DNA from: Wuchereria bancrofti
Taxonomy: Eukaryota; Nematoda; Chromadorea; Rhabditida; Onchocercidae
Direction of reading: 5' to 3'
Assembly (NCBI GenBank): GCA_005281725.1
Contig: SSBO01000012.1
Coordinates: forward strand, 7,786,743 to 7,850,742
Length of the DNA stretch: 64,000 bases
Shown here: piece by piece, positions 60,180 through 64,000 of the stretch
Numbering within the stretch: position 1 is the stretch's first letter
Layout of the letters: each line of letters opens with the position of its first letter
The notes under the pieces: generated by a model
The model's database searches: none
What the model was told of the DNA's origin: nothing
What the model saw: only the letters and a program-made list of their open reading frames with translations
Position numbers and translations under genes: made by a program

Positions 60180-60440
60180 GCAAAATAAAAATTTACTGAA
60201 AATTTTAACAGTTTTTAATTCTGTTTTCTCGGTAAAAATAATTTAAAAAATTACAATTAACATCACTTTTATAATTTAAACAATAATCATTACAAAAATC
60301 TTGATAACCAAATGATAACAAATTTTGGGGAATATAATTATTAGCAATCATTCGATTTCATTTTCTCGACAAATTCATTTTGTTTGATGGTAATAATTAA
60401 AAATGATTATTTGCTATAAGTAGTATTAAACTGTCTGTCA
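60180..60440 (+). repeat. degenerate repeat unit, copy B
   Basis: It starts AAAATTTACTGAAAATTTT and TTCTGTTTTCTCGG, then ATTAACATCACTTTTATAAT and TCGACAAATTCATTTTG. Its first half matches copy C and its second half matches copy A. Confidence 0.6.
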
Positions 60441-60687
60441 CATGACTGAAAATTATTAAAATTGTCAGCGAATTTTCATCTTATTACTTGGTTTACATTT
60501 TATTTGATAAGCAAACTCTTTGTTTAAAGTCAGATATCCTCATTCTTTTGTGTCACACTCATAATACTTTGTACAGAAAGAGCTATACCAAATACACGTC
60601 CTGAACACGTCATTTCTTGGATCACTGTGCATCCTCATTCATTGAAATGTACAGTTTTATTTATTAAATCCAATTGATCCACGTAGG

Positions 60688-60751
60688 TCCGTTGTGGTCA
60701 GGATTTGCGGCTCTCACCCGCGACACCCGGGTTCGGTTCCCGGCAACAGAA
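60688..60751 (+). pseudogene. tRNA-Glu (CTC) relic lacking most of the D-arm
   Basis: Length is 64 nt. Acceptor TCCGTTG faces CAACAGA (one C-A mismatch). The anticodon arm TGCGG-CTCTCAC-CCGCG has CTC at 60713-60715. The T-arm CCGGGTTCGGTTCCCGG is intact, with a B-box-like GGTTCGGTTCC. The D-arm reads only GTGGTCAGG, eight bases short of a normal tRNA-Glu, as if one of two GTGGTC repeats and the bases between were deleted. It may be a dead gene or the head of a tRNA-derived SINE. Confidence 0.88.
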
Positions 60752-60836
60752 TAACTAACCTTTCCCTCCAAAGCTTCATTCTCGGTAGTAATAAAGACTG
60801 AGATGATGGTTATCACCTGATTAGTCCCTTCCGTAT

Positions 60837-60858
60837 CTCAAACTTGGGCAATTAACTT
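60837..60858 (-). other. degenerate SL1-like sequence (18/22), antisense
   Basis: On minus, the 12 bases CCCAAGTTTGAG are intact and the 5' part has four substitutions relative to SL1. It lies 86 bases right of the tRNA-Glu relic. It is followed on minus by ATACGGAAGGG, not by a GT donor. Confidence 0.55.
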
Positions 60859-60884
60859 TAGCTCTTAAATTTGAGAGAAAAATG

Positions 60885-61175
60885 CAGGTCAAGGAAAATT
60901 TACTGACAGTTTTCACAAATTTCAATTTTGTTTTCTGGTGATAAATAATTTAAAAGACTACAATTTTCCAATTAACATCACTTTGTAATTCAATCAAGAA
61001 TCTTAACTTCAAAATGATAATAAAGGTCCAAACTAAAATTTGTTCGAATTATTGGATCACTTTGATTTTGTATTTGTCGAAAACATAACTTTGATAATAA
61101 TACCATTTAAAAAATGATAGAGGTAGCATCTTTTTAATAGTCACGAAAATAGATTTAAAAATTTGACAAGCTATC
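60885..61175 (+). repeat. degenerate repeat unit, copy C
   Basis: It has AAAATTTACTGACAGTTTT, TTTTGTTTTCTGGTG, CAATTAACATCACTTTGTAA, TTATTGGATCACTTTGA and GTAGCATCTTTTTAATAG, linking it to copies A and B. The tRNA relic and SL1-like sequence sit between B and C. Confidence 0.6.
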
Positions 61176-61339
61176 TCACATAGTTACATCTACATCCAAC
61201 GAATCTCCCCAAGGTCAGCAATCTCTCCCAAAATAATACTTTAAATTTTCAAATCTTCCATGACAAATGATGAGGATGTCTGCTTTATCCATCATCTAGC
61301 TACTAGCATTTTGATGCCAAATTTTTGTTTTCTTATTAT

Positions 61340-61972
61340 ATAATCGTCTACACCAACTACAATAACAAACAAGGAAGACTCTTGGGCATACGAAAATTTA
61401 ATTCAACTCTAAGCTACAAGAGTAAGAAGCTCCAAGTTTCACAACAAATTATTTGGTGAAGTGTGCCTAACACATTGTTGGAAGGAGCCGAAATACCAAA
61501 GTCGAAGATTGAAAAGGTTCTTGATGAAGTAAATGAATTCGATCTAATCCAACCGAAGCAAACATTTCCATCAGAAGTTAAATAACAATACGAAATCAAA
61601 CTGCGAACCATCAAAAAAATGATCAGACGTCTTGATTATCATACTAATATGCTCGAAACAGTTGTTCAAAAATGGTATGGATCTAATCCAGAATACGGCA
61701 AACTCATCACAAAGAGATGAGGAAAAGAAATACTCAAAAATGGTCGATGATCCACAAGGTATCTTAAACTTAATAGCTGACGCAAGAGAAACTATCATTA
61801 CTTTAAACATTTATCCTTGAGCACTATGAAGTAGTACTTCAACGACTAAGTCTTCATGACTTATCTTCATGATACCGGAGTGTCAACTTTAGAGGAAAGA
61901 GTGATCCTCAACCAATCATGCAACAGTAAACTTTCCACAGTTACCACTTGTAACATCTAGTTGCGATCCAAA
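61340..61972 (+). mobile_element. gag-like N-terminal fragment of a BEL/Pao-type element
   Basis: After a leader that also occurs at about 52480-52545 (minus), broken frames read KIEKVLDEVNEFDLIQPKQT (about 61510-61569), a charged coiled-coil segment ending MLETVVQKWYG (about 61650-61682), and DEEKKYSKMVDDPQGILNLI (about 61717-61776). These suit the helical N-terminal region of BEL/Pao gag. Stops separate them. The fragment is cut at 61972 by the next LTR. Confidence 0.6.
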
Positions 61973-62380
61973 TGTCGCGAATTTCAATTTCGCGAAAGAC
62001 CAAAGTATGAGAAGTTATTTAAGTTGTTAAACTATAGCATTTCGTAACTTAATCTTTAGGCAAGTTGTTAGGAAATAATTGTAATATTCTTCCTAAATTG
62101 CTTTCTGTCTGAGCAATTATCATTCAATTCTCGAGATCTTTGGTCTTTATGCACTTCTATTAAAATAATTGCATCCAAACTACTCCTACTTTTTTCGTTA
62201 TATAAGCTGTATTCTGTGTTACAGTGATTAGTTTTTTTATTCATTATTCTCGATTCTTCTCATTTTTTATTGTGATCATTAGCCAAGCATTGTATCGTTT
62301 TGTGACCTAACCCTTGACAAATAAAGATTCAACTCTTGCCTTTATCCACAACGTAAGGCACACACACCTCATTCTCAACA
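61973..62380 (+). mobile_element. LTR of a third family
   Basis: It starts TGTCGCGAATTTCAATTTCGCGA, in which TCGCGAA and TTCGCGA can pair. It has TTATATAAG (62198-62206) and AATAAA (62320-62325) and ends near CTCAACA. It interrupts the gag-like fragment. Confidence 0.65.
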
Positions 62381-62384
62381 AACT

Positions 62385-62402
62385 TGGCGCAGCTAACACT
62401 CC
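62385..62402 (+). promoter_or_regulatory. candidate primer-binding site
   Basis: TGGCGCAGCTAACACTCC begins four bases after the LTR end. It opens with the TGG that pairs to the CCA end of a primer tRNA. I could not identify the tRNA. Confidence 0.4.
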
Positions 62403-62514
62403 AAATAACCTCGAATCTTCTATCCTCTACAAATAACGTGTAGAAAATCCCCTGCTTGTTCCAACTATTAACTGATCGCAAATTCTTCAACAAAACTCCA
62501 CGACAAGATTAACA

Positions 62515-63345
62515 AAGCAGGCATGCAGTTAGTGAAAAAAGCATGCATTAATAACAACTAAAAATACTGTTGTTGAGATGAGCAGAACTGACAAACAAGT
62601 AGTAAGTGTAAAGTAAGCAAAATTACACGCAAAATGAAATTAAAGAAAGAAGGCTCAAAACTTCAAGTAATTCGAAATGTTCTCCATTAACAATAAGCAA
62701 GATTAATAAAAAAGAAAAAATTCAATCATTAAAATTACAAAAAAAGCGTTTATCAAAAACAATTACCGCTATTTGAGTGAGTGAAGTTGGCAGGGAAAAC
62801 AAAAATAAGTGCAAAAATAGAATCAAGAAAAAAGATTCAAAGGCTGAGGAGAAGCATGAGATTAATTTAAAAAAAAAAAGATTAATAAGAACATGCAGTA
62901 AGCAAAAAAGATTAATAGGAAGCATGCAGCAGGTAAAGGGAATCAGAAGTCCATACAAATACAAAGTTAACAAAAAAAGATTCTTATCCAAAATATTATT
63001 CAATAACAATAAGTTAGATTAACAAAAAACCATTCAGTTAGTAGAACTAACGAAAAGCATGCAGTTAATGGAACTATAAGAAAGGCATGCACTGACAACA
63101 AATAGAAATTACCGTTGTTGAGATGAGCAGAATTTGCAATTTTTGAAAGGCAAAAAAAGTTTTTAAAAATAGAAAAAGCTAAAACAATATTATTTAATAA
63201 TAATAAGTAAGGAAAAATATGGAGTAAGCAGATGGAATCAAAAATGTATGCGAGTAACAAAGTTCACAAAAGATAAGCAGCAGCATCTAAAACACTACAA
63301 CAAAGTTAACAATAAAACAAGTTAAAGCCAAAAAAATGCATGCAG
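62515..63345 (+). repeat. degenerate array with recurrent GCATGC and a 75-base direct repeat
   Basis: GCATGC occurs at 62521, 62541, 62922, 63058, 63085 and 63338, mostly as GCATGCAGTTA-like units near AGATTAATA. The blocks about 62521-62590 and 63058-63131 align, both ending CTGTTGTTGAGATGAGCAGAA or its close variant. There is no coding potential. It may be the internal part of a non-coding LTR element. Confidence 0.6.
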
Positions 63346-63576
63346 TATGTTTTTCATAAATAACTTTAAAATTTCAACGCCTAAAAAAATCACACATTTT
63401 GATAATGCAAAAATTTAAACAATTCCAAAAATGAAAAACAAAAAAATCAGAAAAATTTTTGAAAACCAAAAAAAAAGCTTTAAAAAATAAAAAAGGGTAA
63501 ATAATCAAAAGTAAAACAAAAGAATTGAAACATCAAAATAATATAAAAAATTAAACCTTTAAAATCTATGGATTAG

Positions 63577-64000
63577 TGCTGCGGATTTTTGTATCGCGAA
63601 ACTCTAAAATATTATATGAGAGTAGAGAATATGAGTGAGAAATATATCTTATAAACTCTTTGCAATACAATGTTTATACCTTAAATTTTTTGTTTTCAAT
63701 CTTATGTTTAGATTGTAAGTCTTTCATATATTGTTTAAATGATATCAGCTCCTCATTTAGTTGACCTCATTGCCACTAATTGTAAATTATGCTTTGATCT
63801 ACGAAGTTAACAATTTTTGCTTAACTGACGTCCTTTGCGGCTTGTTAACTAATAATTAGATTTGCTTGTAAACCAGGTCAACAGCTCTTTATTAGACCGA
63901 TTACTCTTTTGGCAGGTCAACCTCTTAAATCATGTACTTTGTTTATGCATATTGCTTGCTATATAAGGAGGTCACTCATGTTCACAACAGAGTGTGTGTT
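63577..64000 (+). mobile_element. LTR of another variant, running off the window
   Basis: It starts TGCTGCGGATTTTTGTATCGCGAAACTC, aligned to the TGTCGCGAA...TCGCGAA start of the other LTRs. TATATAAGG at 63960-63968, followed by CACTCATGTTCACAACAGAG, looks like a promoter and transcription start close to the window edge. Confidence 0.55.

Noticed and set aside
61571..61810. Minus-strand 79-codon frame
   Set aside because: It is the reverse shadow of the gag-like fragment.

Overview
The window reads as nuclear DNA of a parasitic nematode, most likely a clade III (filarial-type) worm. It is AT-rich. Its genes are cut into many short exons with TTTCAG-type acceptors. It carries an exact 22-nt match to the nematode SL1 spliced leader, and its protein families have clear nematode counterparts. 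I joined the exons by hand, using splice consensus, reading phase and family conservation.

Layout. 1-10 kb: a complete DYRK1A/MBK-1-type kinase on + (16 exons, 808 aa). 10-12.3 kb: a small glutaredoxin on -, convergent with the kinase, with an unusual CQYS active site. 20-21.1 kb: a 154-aa Tyr/Arg-rich protein on + that I do not recognise. 23.7-28.1 kb: a GH20 hexosaminidase of the HEXD type on - (15 exons) with several abnormal splice sites. 29.2-34.5 kb: an SLC13/INDY Na+-coupled carboxylate transporter on - (16 exons, 559 aa). 40.3-46.5 kb: a Patched-related (PTR) sterol-sensing-domain protein on - (17 exons, 920 aa). The three minus-strand genes run head to tail but are kilobases apart, so they do not look like an operon.

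51.7-64 kb is a graveyard of LTR retrotransposons, with BEL/Pao-type protein remains. It holds two convergent LTR copies forming a 1.5-kb palindrome, solo LTRs (one inside an older integrase), a gag-like fragment and degenerate repeats. Embedded in it are the last exons of a thioredoxin reductase ending in Gly-Cys-(TGA)-Gly-stop, the mark of a selenoprotein. This gene lacks its 5' exons here, and its 3' side abuts BEL/Pao pol. The same region has a tRNA-Glu relic with a deleted D-arm and two antisense SL1-like sequences. The thioredoxin reductase and glutaredoxin are both redox enzymes, but they lie 45 kb apart on opposite strands and appear to be separate genes.

The longest unexplained stretches are 12.2-20.0, 21.1-23.7, 34.5-40.3 and 46.5-51.7 kb. 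I see no coding there that I can support.
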